From contig MU130382.1 of assembly GCA_015039465.1 (NCBI GenBank), forward strand, positions 63,948 to 127,947: a stretch of DNA of 64,000 nt. Reading direction: 5' to 3'. A program made the translations under genes and the position numbers. Every line of letters starts with the position of its first letter. Position 1 is the stretch's first letter. The stretch comes from Phlegmacium glaucopus (lineage: Eukaryota; Basidiomycota; Agaricomycetes; Agaricales; Cortinariaceae). The notes under the pieces were generated by a model, which worked only from the letters and a program-made list of their open reading frames with translations, was not told where the DNA came from and did no database searches. Below are positions 35,430-47,200 of the stretch, one piece after another.

Positions 35430-36045
35430 AATTAAAGGCTATTCCTAATTTGTGTTCAGCTGTCAATATCAGACAGAGTAAATAGATGGAATGGATGGAG
35501 CCAAATGGATAGTAATGGATTAGGACTTTAGCCTCAGCATATGTGCTGTGCTGCCCAATACCCCTGTTGTCCTGAATTTCAGAGCCAGGGGCAGAGTGGA
35601 AATGGAAGTTGAGAGGACTTAGAGAGGGAGAACAAAGTGGGGAAGCTAAGTTGATAATCAAAACTGAGGAAAAACGTACAAGTCTGAGTACTTAAATAAT
35701 ATCAAAGAATAACAACAAATTGTAAAAGATTAAAATAAAGTGCTGTACTCTGCTCCTGGAAAGTCCTGCATTCTTGAGTGAGTCATCCAACAACAGGTTG
35801 CTGACAGATAATGACACAGTGCTGATGAAGATGACTGATAACAATAGATGTTGATAAGGGTGATGATGATGGGGACAGGCTTGGAGCAATGGTGGAGGGG
35901 CTGGAATAATATGGAAGACCTTTGGATCTGAAGGAAGGAGGAGTAATATCCAAAGGTAGGAGGAGTAATAGTCATGGAGTCAGAGTCAGGTGTTCTGGTC
36001 ATGGGAGCCAGTGACAGATCAACCTGTGACTGAATCATAACAATT
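35430..36045 (-). repeat. LTR-like repeat, right copy (CpG-poor, inverted)
   Basis: Reverse-complement partner of 33,090-33,610. It lacks most CG dinucleotides present in the left copy, consistent with longer exposure to cytosine methylation and deamination. Confidence 0.65.
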
Positions 36046-36443
36046 TGGACTCATGAGTCCAAATTGATTCCAAGTAAATTATTTGTGATGTGCTTGGACT
36101 CTGAGTGGAATGTGTTCAGACTAAAATCACTAAATGAAGGGGACTACCTGCCAAAAAATTCTGAGTGGAGTCTGAGTGTACTCCTCAGAATGCTTGGAAT
36201 CCACTTGGACTCCAAGAGGAAACCATGGGGCACTGTAAAGACCTCCTGTAACATTTTATTGCTTGATCTCATTCCTTATATACCACTGTTGAATGTTGAA
36301 ACCCAGTACCCATTGCTATCTTTGCAATTTAGTTTTTGTTAATTAATAATAAACATGATGATGATATTTATATGGTTATATTTCTTTGGAAAAAAATATT
36401 TGATAATAGATGTACAGAACTAATTGAGAGATATTTGGTGTAC

Positions 36444-36875
36444 TTTACAGTCCCCCACGTTGTCTGGCCGGAGTCCGGTGGACTGCCAAAAGTCCGGCGG
36501 AAGTCCAGCGGACTCCACTAAAATTCCGGTAAAAGTCCGGTGAGAGTCCGGTGAAAGTAGAAAAATGCCTGGACTGTATGTCTGGTCACAGTCCGCCGGA
36601 CTTTTGATAGAATTTAGGGTTATATTTAGATTTAGAGGTTAGGCTTAGGGTTATATTTAGATTTAGGGCTTAGGCCTAGGGCTTAGGATTAATATTTAGG
36701 GATGGGGATATTTTCTGTCCGCGCGGTAGCGCGTTCTTAGGTTAGGAGGGGATACAGGCATGTTTTGTACTTCCACCGGACTTCCACCAGACTTCCACCG
36801 GACTCTGACCGGACTCTGACCGGACTGTTCTGGAGTCCGGCGGACTTCCGGCCGGACAATGTGGGGGAGTGTAAA
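36444..36875. mobile_element. Non-autonomous TIR element (~430 bp)
   Basis: Imperfect terminal inverted repeats of about 40 bp: left starts TTTACAGTCCCCCAC, right ends GTGGGGGAGTGTAAA. The subterminal regions are full of GTCCGG(T/C)GGA words in mirror arrangement. The centre (36,600-36,710) is made of TTAGGG-like and TTTAGATTTAGG words, then a CCGCGCGGTAGCGCG palindrome. No ORF. No clear target duplication could be assigned. Confidence 0.75.
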
Positions 36876-37319
36876 GTCCTCGATATTTGGCATGCAATAC
36901 TGCCAATACACAAGAAAAGATGGGAATGTACATGACTTTCAGTCCAATTAGTTGTGGTCAACATTGAATAATCAATGGTATATAATCTCAGCAAATCATT
37001 AGCTGCCATCAATTCAAAAGAATAAATCACCAATATTGCATGTTCCTAGCATTTCAATCTATTTATGTTTAAAGTACATTATTTTCCCTAATTTGAGCAT
37101 AATTTAAGCATACAGACTGTATCTGGGAGTGGCAGGGAGTCAAAACTGCCATTTAACTATCTATATACTGTTTAAAATGGTTATATAGATAGAACAGTTG
37201 GAGCCTTATGTGCACCATGTACACATCAGCCACCATTCCTTGGCAAACACTCTCAAACACTGCAAGGTTGGCGAGGACATTTCCCACGATACTCTAGTCG
37301 GAGGAATAACCTCGTTCTA
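36876..37319. other. AT-rich spacer
   Basis: No gene, RNA or repeat recognised, apart from an inverted word pair (AACTATCTATATA / TATATAGATAGA) at 37,150-37,200. Confidence 0.5.
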
Positions 37320-37525
37320 AATAATAGAATTCGGAACAGGCTCTGATAATTATATGGCGGCAGCGTGGAACAAGGTGGGTAACTAAAATTCTGGTGACAG
37401 ATATTCATTGATTATTACTTAATATCCTCATACTTTCAAGCAATTTACCGCTCGAAATGGTCCCTGTCAGCGTCGATCGCGCATTCGCCACGGTGGTTGC
37501 GAGTACAGAAGCATACAAACTATCT
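37320..37525 (+). pseudogene. NLR 5' fragment
   Basis: Matches the end of exon 1, intron 1 and the start of exon 2 of NLR-A and NLR-B: TTCGG..CAGGCTCTG, ATATGGCGGC.GC, a GTGGGTAA donor, TTTCAAG acceptor and the CCGCTCGAAATGGTCCCTGT...AGCGTCGATCGCGCA stretch. Indels break the frame and the rest of the gene is missing. Confidence 0.75.
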
Positions 37526-37675
37526 AAACGCTCCACCACCCAAAAAAAAACAATGAAAAAGTACAGTGTGTGGCTCTTTTTGTCTGGTGATCTTTCTAGG
37601 CGCGTCTTCCTGGCATACAACAATTTTTAATCCGGCCAATTCGCCTTCTAACTTGTGTCTATTCTAAATGGGCGG

Positions 37676-38557
37676 CTAAAGCTTGATAGTAGACGCAGAC
37701 GATTCTTCAATAGTGGATACTTCTACTTGAGTTGGTAAAGGGATTTCTCCCAAGGGAGATTCACTGACAGCATTTCTATTATCACCGAGAGACTGGGCAC
37801 CAGCGTCTCTTGTCAACTTTCGTCTCCGAACCAACTTCACCCACACCATGACGCCGATGGATATGACGAGAAAGAACGTGGTAACGACGGAAAGGATAAC
37901 CTTACCCGGGTGTGTGGAAATTTTAAGGTTGATTTCTTGAATGGACCACGGGTAGCAGGAGGAATTGATGACGATATACAAGCCAACCCCGATGTAGAGG
38001 AGGGGTATGACGACGCGAATGTATTTCTGCGCCAGAGCGAGAATGTGTTTCTGCTTCATGAATAAAAACGCGATGAGACACCAGAATCCCAGTAGGATGT
38101 AGTATACGATGACATATATCGCTATGTTGATTTTGTGGGTTTGCGAAAATAACGGGACGTAAATGCCGATGCCGTCACCCCCGTTCACCACCGTGATAAC
38201 TGCGACTTTGAGCACACTTCTGACCCCAGCAATGCTGGATGTATCGTCTTCTTCTGCCTCCTTAAATGCGGGGATAAGATTTAACGCCTTCCATACCCCC
38301 AGTAGAAGCGGTAAGAAACCCATGAATCCGATGGGTTCGGTTGCGAAGAGAAAAGAGACACCGAAACCGATCAAGGAGATGGTGACAATGACGGTGAATC
38401 CGATGTATTGGCCAAGGACGATCCTCCAGGGGGTTAATGTCTTGCTGGTGGTAGACTCGGAGAAGAATGTGATCAAAATGAACATGTCGTCGATGTTGGT
38501 TATGGCGAACGATGCACATGCAACCCCAACTGCTTTCCCGAAGCCTCGAATGGGCAT
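37676..38557 (-). CDS. CadD-family cadmium-resistance-type transporter
   Basis: Single-exon ORF of 293 residues, ATG at 38,557. The N-terminal helix contains FAITNIDD (about 17-24), followed by GQYIGFTVIVTISLIGFG, a PLLLGVWKALN helix and VNGGDGIGIYVPLF, the order of signature segments in CadD-like cadmium resistance transporters. I count six to seven hydrophobic helices ending in a transmembrane segment near 225-245 and a cytosolic Ser/Glu-rich tail. Family members move Cd(II) or related metals across membranes; substrate here is inferred. It sits between an NLR fragment and an IRG relic without evident functional link. Codon use and CG content look like ordinary genes such as NUP192. Confidence 0.85.
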   Translation of the reverse strand: MPIRGFGKAVGVACASFAITNIDDMFILITFFSESTTSKTLTPWRIVLGQYIGFTVIVTISLIGFGVSFLFATEPIGFMGFLPLLLGVWKALNLIPAFKEAEEDDTSSIAGVRSVLKVAVITVVNGGDGIGIYVPLFSQTHKINIAIYVIVYYILLGFWCLIAFLFMKQKHILALAQKYIRVVIPLLYIGVGLYIVINSSCYPWSIQEINLKISTHPGKVILSVVTTFFLVISIGVMVWVKLVRRRKLTRDAGAQSLGDNRNAVSESPLGEIPLPTQVEVSTIEESSASTIKL

Positions 38558-38939
38558 GATTGCTATGAGGGGAAGGCAGTTGGAGCTATAGGAGGTCGTA
38601 GTGGTCTGTAAAGGGTAAAGTTGAAGGAATCATGGAAATCAATGGAGGGATGGTGGGAATTGTTGCTCAAGCGCTCAGCATCACCACGGAGTTAGACTCT
38701 CGTAGTTAAGGCTGCCAAGAGTCGTAGGTCGATTGGTACAACTCGATCCCGATTTCGGCTATCGGTCCTACCATTAGGGTATAGGCAGATATAGCCTGAG
38801 GCCTAATGATTTAGACTTGGAATCCTTTCTTAGTCTATAGTAAGTGATCGATGAACGTTGAACGTTGAACGTTGAATTCTGATAACGCGACAACATCACG
38901 TGACTTTCGGCACGCTACCCAGTCATCCGCAACTATTGA
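38558..38939. other. Spacer, divergent side of the transporter gene
   Basis: Probable promoter region of the transporter. A triple GAACGTT repeat (about 38,850-38,872) is the only structure noticed. Confidence 0.4.
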
Positions 38940-40030
38940 TCCTTCTTCCCGGGCAATCGCACAATACAGCTACAAAGCTGGGAACAACACTATCCAAGAA
39001 TTCACAAGGTAGAGGCCAAAGCGAAACAGATGATGGAGGACGTCAAAAGAAAGCTGATGAATCAAAGCAGCGAGAGGAGGCCAAAATACGCGAGCGGGAA
39101 GCTAACATAGTAACAAGAGGTTAAGGCAACGTGAAGCCGAATCCCATAGGCACGAAGAAGCTGACTTGCAAAGCAGTCCATAATTCCTGCTAGAGAGAGT
39201 CAAGTCAACGAGAACCAAACATCAAAACGAGTGGGAGGAAAGAGGCAAAAAAAAGACGAGAGGAATAAGCGAGTCAGTCTCAAGAGTAAGAACGGCCAGG
39301 TCAAGTTTCTTTCATTACTTATCCAAACAAGGGGATCTGGGGATCTTGATAAATTCACCCCCCCCCCCATCATCAATCAACGCCTTACTACGTAGCCTCA
39401 AACATGAAGCAGCTCCTACGGGTATAACTGAAAGCACAATATGTCAGTTACATAATGCTCACGACGACAAGTTCCGCATTCCCTTTCATTTGGTTTGATA
39501 TGTTGCTGGAGTTAGGCACCTTGAACTGCTCCCCCGATGGGGTTTGACATCTGTAAGTATTCACATTGACCCCGATTGTGAAATGACTGACGTCATGACT
39601 ATGATAGCAGCATCGGTCCGATCCAAAGCGGACCCAGGGTTAGGATATTTTGGGGATCACGAAGAAGACGGCCGTTGAAAAAAAATACAGGAAGCTATTA
39701 CTCAACTGCTTGCTCGACATTTGAATTTACTCGTCGACTTCTACGAGTGATAATTTTTAGAATGAAAAAAAGTTGGAAATTTTAGCCAAATTTTAGCGAA
39801 CCGTCAAGTTTTTTTTTCTGTCAATTTCCAGAACTTTTAAATGTTATGCGCACATGGGAATGACATAGCAGAACGCACGCCATTGAAGGCAATAGACATC
39901 TGCCAAAAGATCACTCCACACCGTTGTCTTTGTCAAAAACAAACCATGGTGGTGCAAGTCAATCGAGTACCAATGCAGTTGGCTTCTTTTTTTGATCGTC
40001 TTCGAAGTCTGTCAGTCGTGTAGACACGTC
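38940..40030 (+). pseudogene. IRG-like GTPase pseudogene (copy h)
   Basis: Heavily decayed member of the coiled-coil subfamily. Recognisable blocks: coiled coil (about 39,010-39,300), the linker ending in a changed LSKQG, part of the segment after the P-loop (CATCAATCAACGCCTTAC, 39,371-39,388), the WFD(V)..G..GTL region (about 39,488-39,525), the RSKAD stretch (about 39,617-39,636) and the tail up to the VVKQN region (about 39,925-39,985). The P-loop itself is lost and multiple frameshifts exist. Located about 20 kb from the main array, on the other side of the gap. Confidence 0.75.
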
Positions 40031-40222
40031 ACGGTCTATCAATAGTTACTTACCCCTTGTAGTAGTAGTAGTAGTAATAGTTCTACAGTATTTCTCCATA
40101 AAAAAATACATCAGACATGTAAGCAGGGGGAGGAGGGAGGAGGGAATAATTTTGAATTTTGAACAAAAGGTTGCTCAACAGCAGAAACCGTCATTTGACG
40201 GATGTTTGCCGACTTGGTAGTT

Positions 40223-41675
40223 TCAAATTGATAGAATCGACACAAACGCCCCGTGTCCGCTAATCGGCTTTTGGGTTGTATTTTTGAGCTCATTCCGTTC
40301 ACGGACATTCGAAGATTTTGTAATAACAGTAGAGTTTGACTGCCGTTGTGAAGAAAAGCCGTCTTCGATGATACTAAGGCGCCCAATCGTGGCCATGTAT
40401 GGGGAAGCTTGGAAAATTTCGAGGTTTCGAAGGAAGATCTTTGTGGGATTGAAGAGAGGTAAGACTAAGAGATTTTTGTGAGATGGGAAGGATGAAGGAT
40501 GAGTGTGAGATACTGACTGTTCTGTATCACGCGAAATGCTTGTTCGTGTGAGCTCCCCCCTGACATCACTAATTACATGAAAAAAATTAGACGCTGAGGT
40601 CATATAATTTGGGCAAAAACTTACGATAGGCACAAACAGCCGTACATGCTCGAGATTCAATGCGACAATGTACGAGGACCACACCGTCATTTCTCACAGA
40701 ATCACAAATGTAATCACAAATACCGGGCAGAGCGAGTAACAGGGCTTCCGGAGACTGGGTGTTAAGGTTAACGTGGTGATGTATAACAGACGTGGAAGTG
40801 GGGACAACTTCCGCAGGAGAAATGGACAACTGATGAGTAACACCCATTTCTAGGAGAAGAGACTGGGCTTGTTCAGGGTCGTATGGAAAATCACTAGTGG
40901 CAGATAGGGTAGCATAAAGGGATACAGAAAGGATGACTGGTGTTCAACGAACCTGGTCATCAGCAATTTATCAGGGATGATAGCAACCGTGTCAACTAGA
41001 TGGTTGAGGTAGTTATTGACGTCTTGTACATGACGGCGTTTCCAGGATCGATATTGTGGATGTGAGGACGATGGTTCATAGCCACATTTTTCGAAGATAT
41101 CAAGTTGCTTGATAAAACCATAGTTAGGATGAGCCTGAGGTCTCCCTACCATGTAACTCGTTAAAGGGGTTATTTAATAATGAATTTAATTGTAACATAC
41201 GTTGCTTGATAAAACGAATGGCATTTGATGCTGAAATATTTCTGGTTTTCATGACTTGAAGATCAAGTATTAGGCAGCACAAAGAAAGGAAGGGTCAATA
41301 TGACTCACGATACGCCGCGAGTACAGTGGTACTACGTGATATACCCATAACACAGTGTAATAGAATTCGGCCACCTTGATCTAGAGCATTTTGAATAAAA
41401 CGACAAGCTTCCACGAGGTATATAAGTATATTTTCGAGTTCTGAATCTTCTACCGGTATGGTGAGATGCCTAGGGCCAGTGGAAGGATAGTCCGGACAAA
41501 CAGAAATGATATGTGTGATAGATAGTCGATCCCTCTGCTCAACAGAGAGAGCGGCTGATAAGCTAATAGAGAGAGTTTGTCAACGTGGGCTTAGGTATAC
41601 CTGTGGTGTTACTTACTTTCCAAGGTATAGTTGGTCTTTTAGGACCTCGGAAAGACATGGGGTATTGGATATCAT
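40223..41675 (-). CDS. Tandem dual-specificity phosphatase, second domain inactive-looking
   Basis: Seven exons (41,675-41,617; 41,562-41,309; 41,254-41,201; 41,145-40,953; 40,893-40,625; 40,568-40,518; 40,464-40,223) join to an uninterrupted 373-residue protein; every intron is GT-AG and phases fit. Domain 1 (about 8-150) is a standard DSP with catalytic HCVMGISRS (Cys90, Arg96) and the RRPQAHPNYGFIKQL helix. Domain 2 (about 190-300) repeats the fold: EMGVTHQLSISP, VLVHC, AVCAYLM, but its loop is HCRIESRA, so Cys263 is present while the Arg lies one residue early and the Gly is missing. It should not dephosphorylate. Domain 1 likely acts on phosphotyrosine/threonine, for example in MAP kinase control; partner unknown. 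The neighbouring F-box gene starts ~300 bp away, divergently. Confidence 0.85.
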
Positions 41676-41972
41676 GCTGGGTATTGGTAGAGGTAGTCTG
41701 CATAACCAAGAAACGGGCTGCATAATACTTCTAAGCTCCACGGAGAACACGTGGGACTCTGTTTATCTCAAAAACCTCTCCGTGCGTCATATAAATTAAA
41801 ATAAGAATGACGACACAGTGTGACAGTGGAGACAAACAAATGTCACTGACAGTGACACGGCATTTCGGCAGTCGGACGCCCGCTTTTGCGCACAGCCACA
41901 GGTTTGCACAGCTTATTGAAGAAGCGATGTACTTATAGGAACACAAGTTATGAGTGGAGATACTAGGTGAGC

Positions 41973-43571
41973 ATGAATCCTTCCTTTTCAAATCAGGACC
42001 TCCAGGTTAAAAAGAATCCAAGTCCTTCCCCTTTGTGCCCAAAATGCAGCACGGCTTACCTCTTTTCGGGCGAACAGGTTGACCATTCCCATCTTCTCTC
42101 ACTTTTACGTTCAGGACATGTCCCAGAAGCAAACGAAAAGGCTTCCATTCTCACCTCAATCGAAGAATGCGCCGGCCAAATTGACTCCATGAACACCCAA
42201 CTCTCGCGTTTGAAATCCATCATGAACAAGCTCAAACGTCGGCGCTCCGAACTCGACCTACAAATGACCCATCAATCTGGCCTCCTATCCCCTATCCGAC
42301 GTTTACCAAATGAACTCCTAAGCGAAATTCTACTATATTCCTCCGGCGGACGAGTTGATGTGTGTTCACCACGATCAGACATCTGGAAATTCGAGAAAGT
42401 GTGTAAAAGATGGAGGGAAGTTTCTCTTTCGTCAGAGGTTTGGTCTTCTATCGATGTTCCCCTGGAGAGCATGACTCCCTGGAAACCGGGCACCCCAATG
42501 GCTATGGTTACCCATTTAGTCGACCTTTGCCTTCGTCGTTCACGAGATCGTTCTCTCTCCGTAAAATTCATGGAGATTGGCTCACCAGACACGTTCAAAG
42601 ATATCTTCGACATTCTATCGCGCTATTCCCATCGCTGGGAGGAACTTTTCGTATCTCTATCTATGTTACGGGCCGAATCACCCATCCTCGATCATGGCCT
42701 TACCAGGCTTAGCTTCCTCCGTTTGACCGGAGCGTACAAAGGTCCCACACCCCTCGATACTTTTAAGCATGCCCAACAACTGCGACGGTTGCAAATAGTT
42801 AGCGTGGATAAACCCCTGCGTTCGCTGCTGTTACCTTGGGCCCAGATAACAGATTTCAAAGCCTTCCTATGTCAATTTCGTCCTGGAGAGTTTATGGAGA
42901 TGTTGCAAGCTATGCCCAATGTCGTTCGGTTAATATCGAGATGGAACAAAGGAATAAAGAGAACTCAAGATGCAAATACCAACCCCATCCATCTTCGTCG
43001 TCTCAAAACATTCGAACTCGAAGCCTCCCCATCTGAAATGTATACAATCTTACAACCACTCACATTTCCTTTATTAACCGACCTCACCCTCGTAACCAGC
43101 GCTCCAAGCACCGATTCTTCTTTATACACCCTTCTAGCTGACTCCGTCGTCAGTGCCGTCAGCCGCTCTTTTTGCCGATTAACATCCCTCTCTCTTCGTT
43201 CTGTTGATTCTGCATGTGTATCTCGGATTTTACGATATACTCGATCAGTGAGACACCTTGAACTGGGATATATCCACTTTGCACAAGTTATCCTACAACA
43301 ACTCATCTGGCCGAGTCCGTTTGTCCCACGCCTTCGTTCCTTTTCATTGGAATGTATAATGGATCAAGGAGCTACGTGCATTGGATCACTTGCTTCTGTG
43401 ATACGATCTAGAAGTCATTCAGATGATCAGGGGTCTGAGGGATGCCTAAGGATGGTGAATTTGACACTTAGGGAAAAGAGAGGCGTTGATCCATTTGTGG
43501 CTATTCTCCAGCCATTAGGAATCGAAACTGGAGTCGGGATCGTTATCCATGCTATTCAAATTGGTGCTTGA
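41973..43571 (+). CDS. F-box protein with Leu-rich C-terminal region
   Basis: Single-exon ORF of 532 residues from ATG at 41,973. N-terminal CPKCS (22-25) is a lone CxxC, followed by a coiled coil (about 55-100) and a clear F-box (about 105-150: SPIRRLPNELLSEIL...VCKRWREVSLSSEVWSSI). The rest is a Leu-rich array of irregular repeats, as in the expanded F-box/LRR-like families of mushrooms. By family, an SCF ubiquitin-ligase adaptor; the substrate is not predictable. An upstream ATG at 41,950 would need an intron that does not keep frame and was not used. Confidence 0.85.
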   Translation: MNPSFSNQDLQVKKNPSPSPLCPKCSTAYLFSGEQVDHSHLLSLLRSGHVPEANEKASILTSIEECAGQIDSMNTQLSRLKSIMNKLKRRRSELDLQMTHQSGLLSPIRRLPNELLSEILLYSSGGRVDVCSPRSDIWKFEKVCKRWREVSLSSEVWSSIDVPLESMTPWKPGTPMAMVTHLVDLCLRRSRDRSLSVKFMEIGSPDTFKDIFDILSRYSHRWEELFVSLSMLRAESPILDHGLTRLSFLRLTGAYKGPTPLDTFKHAQQLRRLQIVSVDKPLRSLLLPWAQITDFKAFLCQFRPGEFMEMLQAMPNVVRLISRWNKGIKRTQDANTNPIHLRRLKTFELEASPSEMYTILQPLTFPLLTDLTLVTSAPSTDSSLYTLLADSVVSAVSRSFCRLTSLSLRSVDSACVSRILRYTRSVRHLELGYIHFAQVILQQLIWPSPFVPRLRSFSLECIMDQGATCIGSLASVIRSRSHSDDQGSEGCLRMVNLTLREKRGVDPFVAILQPLGIETGVGIVIHAIQIGA

Positions 43572-44277
43572 ATGATATACTGTGTTCGCTCCGTTGGTCA
43601 CCATTGCCACGTTTCTCGGTGGACCTTGGGGAGTTGTTTTTTTGGGAAATATCAATCTTGCACATTTTTTGCTTATATATTTCTTGCTTTTGTAGCGTTA
43701 GTATCCAATGTAACGATCGTAGAATACTGATGAAGAAGTTCATGTACTACTAATATTATGCTCATTTTTATACCTCTAGCAAAGAGAAAATGCATTGTGT
43801 CTCCTGTAATGGGTAGATGATGGCTCCAAGTTGTAAGACAGAGGTGACAAGGTCTTGGTTATTTTTTTGGTCAACCTAATCTAACTGGTAAACACTAGTT
43901 GCATCAGGAATGTCTCCCTCTAAATCCCAAAACATTTTAAATACAAAAATACACCTCCACTGGCCCAGATGCATTTCTTATGACAAAACATTGAAACTAA
44001 ATATTTACAGAAATTTTGGGTTAAATAAACACAGTTGTAATGATTCTAAAATTTGAGAACAAAGAACTAAACTGACAGTCCAATTGCTGGAACCAGAACT
44101 AGAAGTTGGAACATAATGAGCAAACTGTTCAGTTCAGTTCAGTTCCAAACTTTGGTAGACAATGGGAGACACTCCAGAAGGTGGAAAAATAAAATTGACA
44201 AGCAGAATGGAAAATAGTTGTTCTTTTGGTAACAATCAGTCAGGCTTGATGAGAAGTTTACAATGCTAATTCAGAAA
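43572..44277. other. Convergent spacer, F-box 3' / NLR-B 3'
   Basis: No gene. The right ~200 bp is NLR 3' flank shared with 23,730-23,900, showing that the NLR duplication extended beyond the coding region. Confidence 0.6.
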
Positions 44278-47200
44278 CTATATTTGAGAGCAAATATTAA
44301 GCAATGAAGTAAACATGTTAAGATCTAAAATTATGCATACCTCTAAAACCAAAACTTCTCCAAATTTATATCCAAGGCATATCTTGTTCAGATGGTGACT
44401 GATAGCTGATGGTTTGTGAAAAGGAGGTGGAATCCAGATTCTCTCAAGGTTTTTGGTGTGGAAGATGGTGTTGTCAGATAGTGCAAGGAAAGATGGCTGG
44501 GATGAGAGATAAATGTTGTTATAAGAATCTTTCCAGGCAAAAACACCATCAGGAAGTAGTGATTTAACATGTAATTGACTGTTATCAGATGAAGATAGAA
44601 CTGAGGTATGTCCTTTTAGCTCTGATTCACACTCTCCTGTGGTTCTATTCCAGATCCGTGTAGTGTGATGAACAGATACAGTCACAATATGCATACCATC
44701 TGAAGAGAAGACTGCAGATCTAACCCAGGATGAATGTCCTTTCAGCTTTGTTTCACACTCTCCTGTGGCTGTATTCCAGATCCATGCAGTGCGATCATTA
44801 GATGCAGTCACAATATGCATACCATCAGGAGAGAAAACAGCAGACATAACCCAGTCTGTATGTCCTTTAAGCTCTGCTTCACACTCTCCTGTTGCTGTAT
44901 TCCAGATCCATGCAGTGTGATCATCAGATGCAGATACAACAAGCATACCATCAGGAGAAAAGGCAGCATAATTGACTGGCTTTGAATGTCCCTTCAGCAC
45001 TACTTCACACTCTCCTGTTGCTGCATTCCAGATCAGTGCCCTATGATCATCAGATGCAGTCACAATATGCATACCATCAGGAGAGAAGACAGCAGAATTG
45101 ACCATGTCTGAATGTCCTTTTAGCACTACTTCACAATCCCCTGTGGCTATATTCCAGATCCATGTAGTGTCATCATCAGATACAGTCACAATATACATAC
45201 CATCAGGAGAGAAGACAGCAGATCTGACTTGCTTTGAATGTCCTTTGAGCACTACTTCACAATCTCCTTTTGCTGTATTCCAGATCCTTACAGTGTGATC
45301 ATCAGATGCAGTCACAATATGCATACCATCTGAAGAGAAGACAGCAGATCTGACCTGGGATGAATGGCCTTTCAACTCTATTTCACGCTTGCCTGTTACT
45401 GTACTCCAGATACATGCAGTGTGATCATATGATGCAGACACAATATGCATACCATTAGGAGAGAAAACAGCAGATCTGACCCAGGATGAATGTCCTTTCA
45501 GTTCTGCTTCACACTCTCCTGTGGCTGTATTCCAGATGCGTGCAGTAGTATCATAAGATGCAGTCAGAACATGTGTACCATCAGGGGAGAAGACAGCAGA
45601 TCTGACCTGGAATGAATGACCTTTCAACTCTATTTCACATTCTCCTGTTGCTGTATTCCAGATCCATGCAGTGTAATCATCAGATGCAGATACAACAAGC
45701 ATACTATCAGGAGAAAAGACAGCATAATTGACTGGCTTTGAATGTCCTTTTAGCTCTGCTTCACACTTTCCTGTGGCTGTATTCCAGATCCTTGCAGTGC
45801 AATCATTAGATGCAGTCACAATATGCATACCATCAGAAGAGAAGACAGCAGAATTGATTGTTTTTGAATGTCCTTTCAGCTCTGCTTCACACTCTCCTGT
45901 GGCTGTATTCCAGATCTGTGCAGTGCAATCATTAGATGCAGTCACAATATGCTTACCATCAGAAGAGAAGACAGCAGAATTGATTGTTTTTGAATGTCCT
46001 TTCAACTCTGCTTCACACTCTCCTGTGGCTGTATTCCAGACCTGTGCAGTGTGATCATAAGATGCAGAGACAATATGCATACCATCTGGAGAGAAGACAG
46101 CAGAATTGACTATCCTTGAATGTCCTTTCAGCTCTGCTTCACACTCTCCTGTGGCTGTATTCCAGATCCTCACAATGTGGTCATGACATGCAGTCACAAT
46201 ATGCCTACCATCAGGAGAGAAGACACCAGAATTGACAACACCTGAATGTCTCAGAACTGCTTCAGACAGACTCCATGCCTTTCTCCTTCCCACACAGAGC
46301 TTCCATTGAGAGTGTATTTTACTTCCATATGTTTTCCAAATATATGAGCTTTCTGGTAGCCAAGCTAATGCTGATGGACATCCCTCAAGACTGTTTCTTT
46401 TGATGAAATCAAAATTCTCTTTCAAAAACTGTTTGGCATCAATCACCATTACAGCCAAGTGCCTTTGGGTCTAGTTTCTGTCATAAGTGCAATTCATTTG
46501 CAGCAACAAGATCACTTACATTTGCCCAATTTTCTAGCTTATATAGTGCATGTATTGCAGTTTCCAACTTTCCTAAAATACTCAAACAATCCATCCAACG
46601 CAGAATATGTGTTTGAAAAAATTGTTTCAACCTATCAGATCCATTGTTGTCTGCATAGGTGAAGTGAAAGGCCCAACTATCACAAGCATATCCAAGTGAT
46701 TCAGAAATTGTTTCACATTTCCTTTCTGCCAAGTAAGAAACATCCTTTTTACCAGACCACTCTGTATCCATTAACAATAGACACTGAAGTGCTAGGGATT
46801 TATGTGCAGCACAGGGGTCCAGATAGTACTTTGAGGAAAGAATCTCATTACTGATGAAATCATGGAAGGAGGCATGGAATGTTGAGATGGGTACATCAGG
46901 GCCTTGAGATGGAATATATATCAAGGATTGAAAAGAAGAAAGGGCAGCCCCAGTGTGCACTATGGGCATTTGCATCAAAGCACTGATGGCAGTGATAGAC
47001 AGAGGATTGTAAGCATATACAACAGTCTTAAGAACCATCTGTATATCAAATTTCTCCCCACTATTTGCAGAGCCATAAGCAACATCCAAAATTCTTTCAT
47101 ACAGGATGTCTAATGGATGGGTCAGACCAGATGTTGTCTCCAATGCAGAATTGACAACATCTGAAAGACGCCTAGGCATGCCAAAGCTACCTCTCTGAGC

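Noticed and set aside
36600..36710. Telomeric tract (TTAGGG)n
   Set aside because: The words are degenerate, not tandem, and lie inside a TIR element; no terminal repeat array.
41950..41972. Upstream ATG and intron for the F-box gene
   Set aside because: Splicing GTGAGC to AATCAG changes the frame; the ATG at 41,973 needs no intron.
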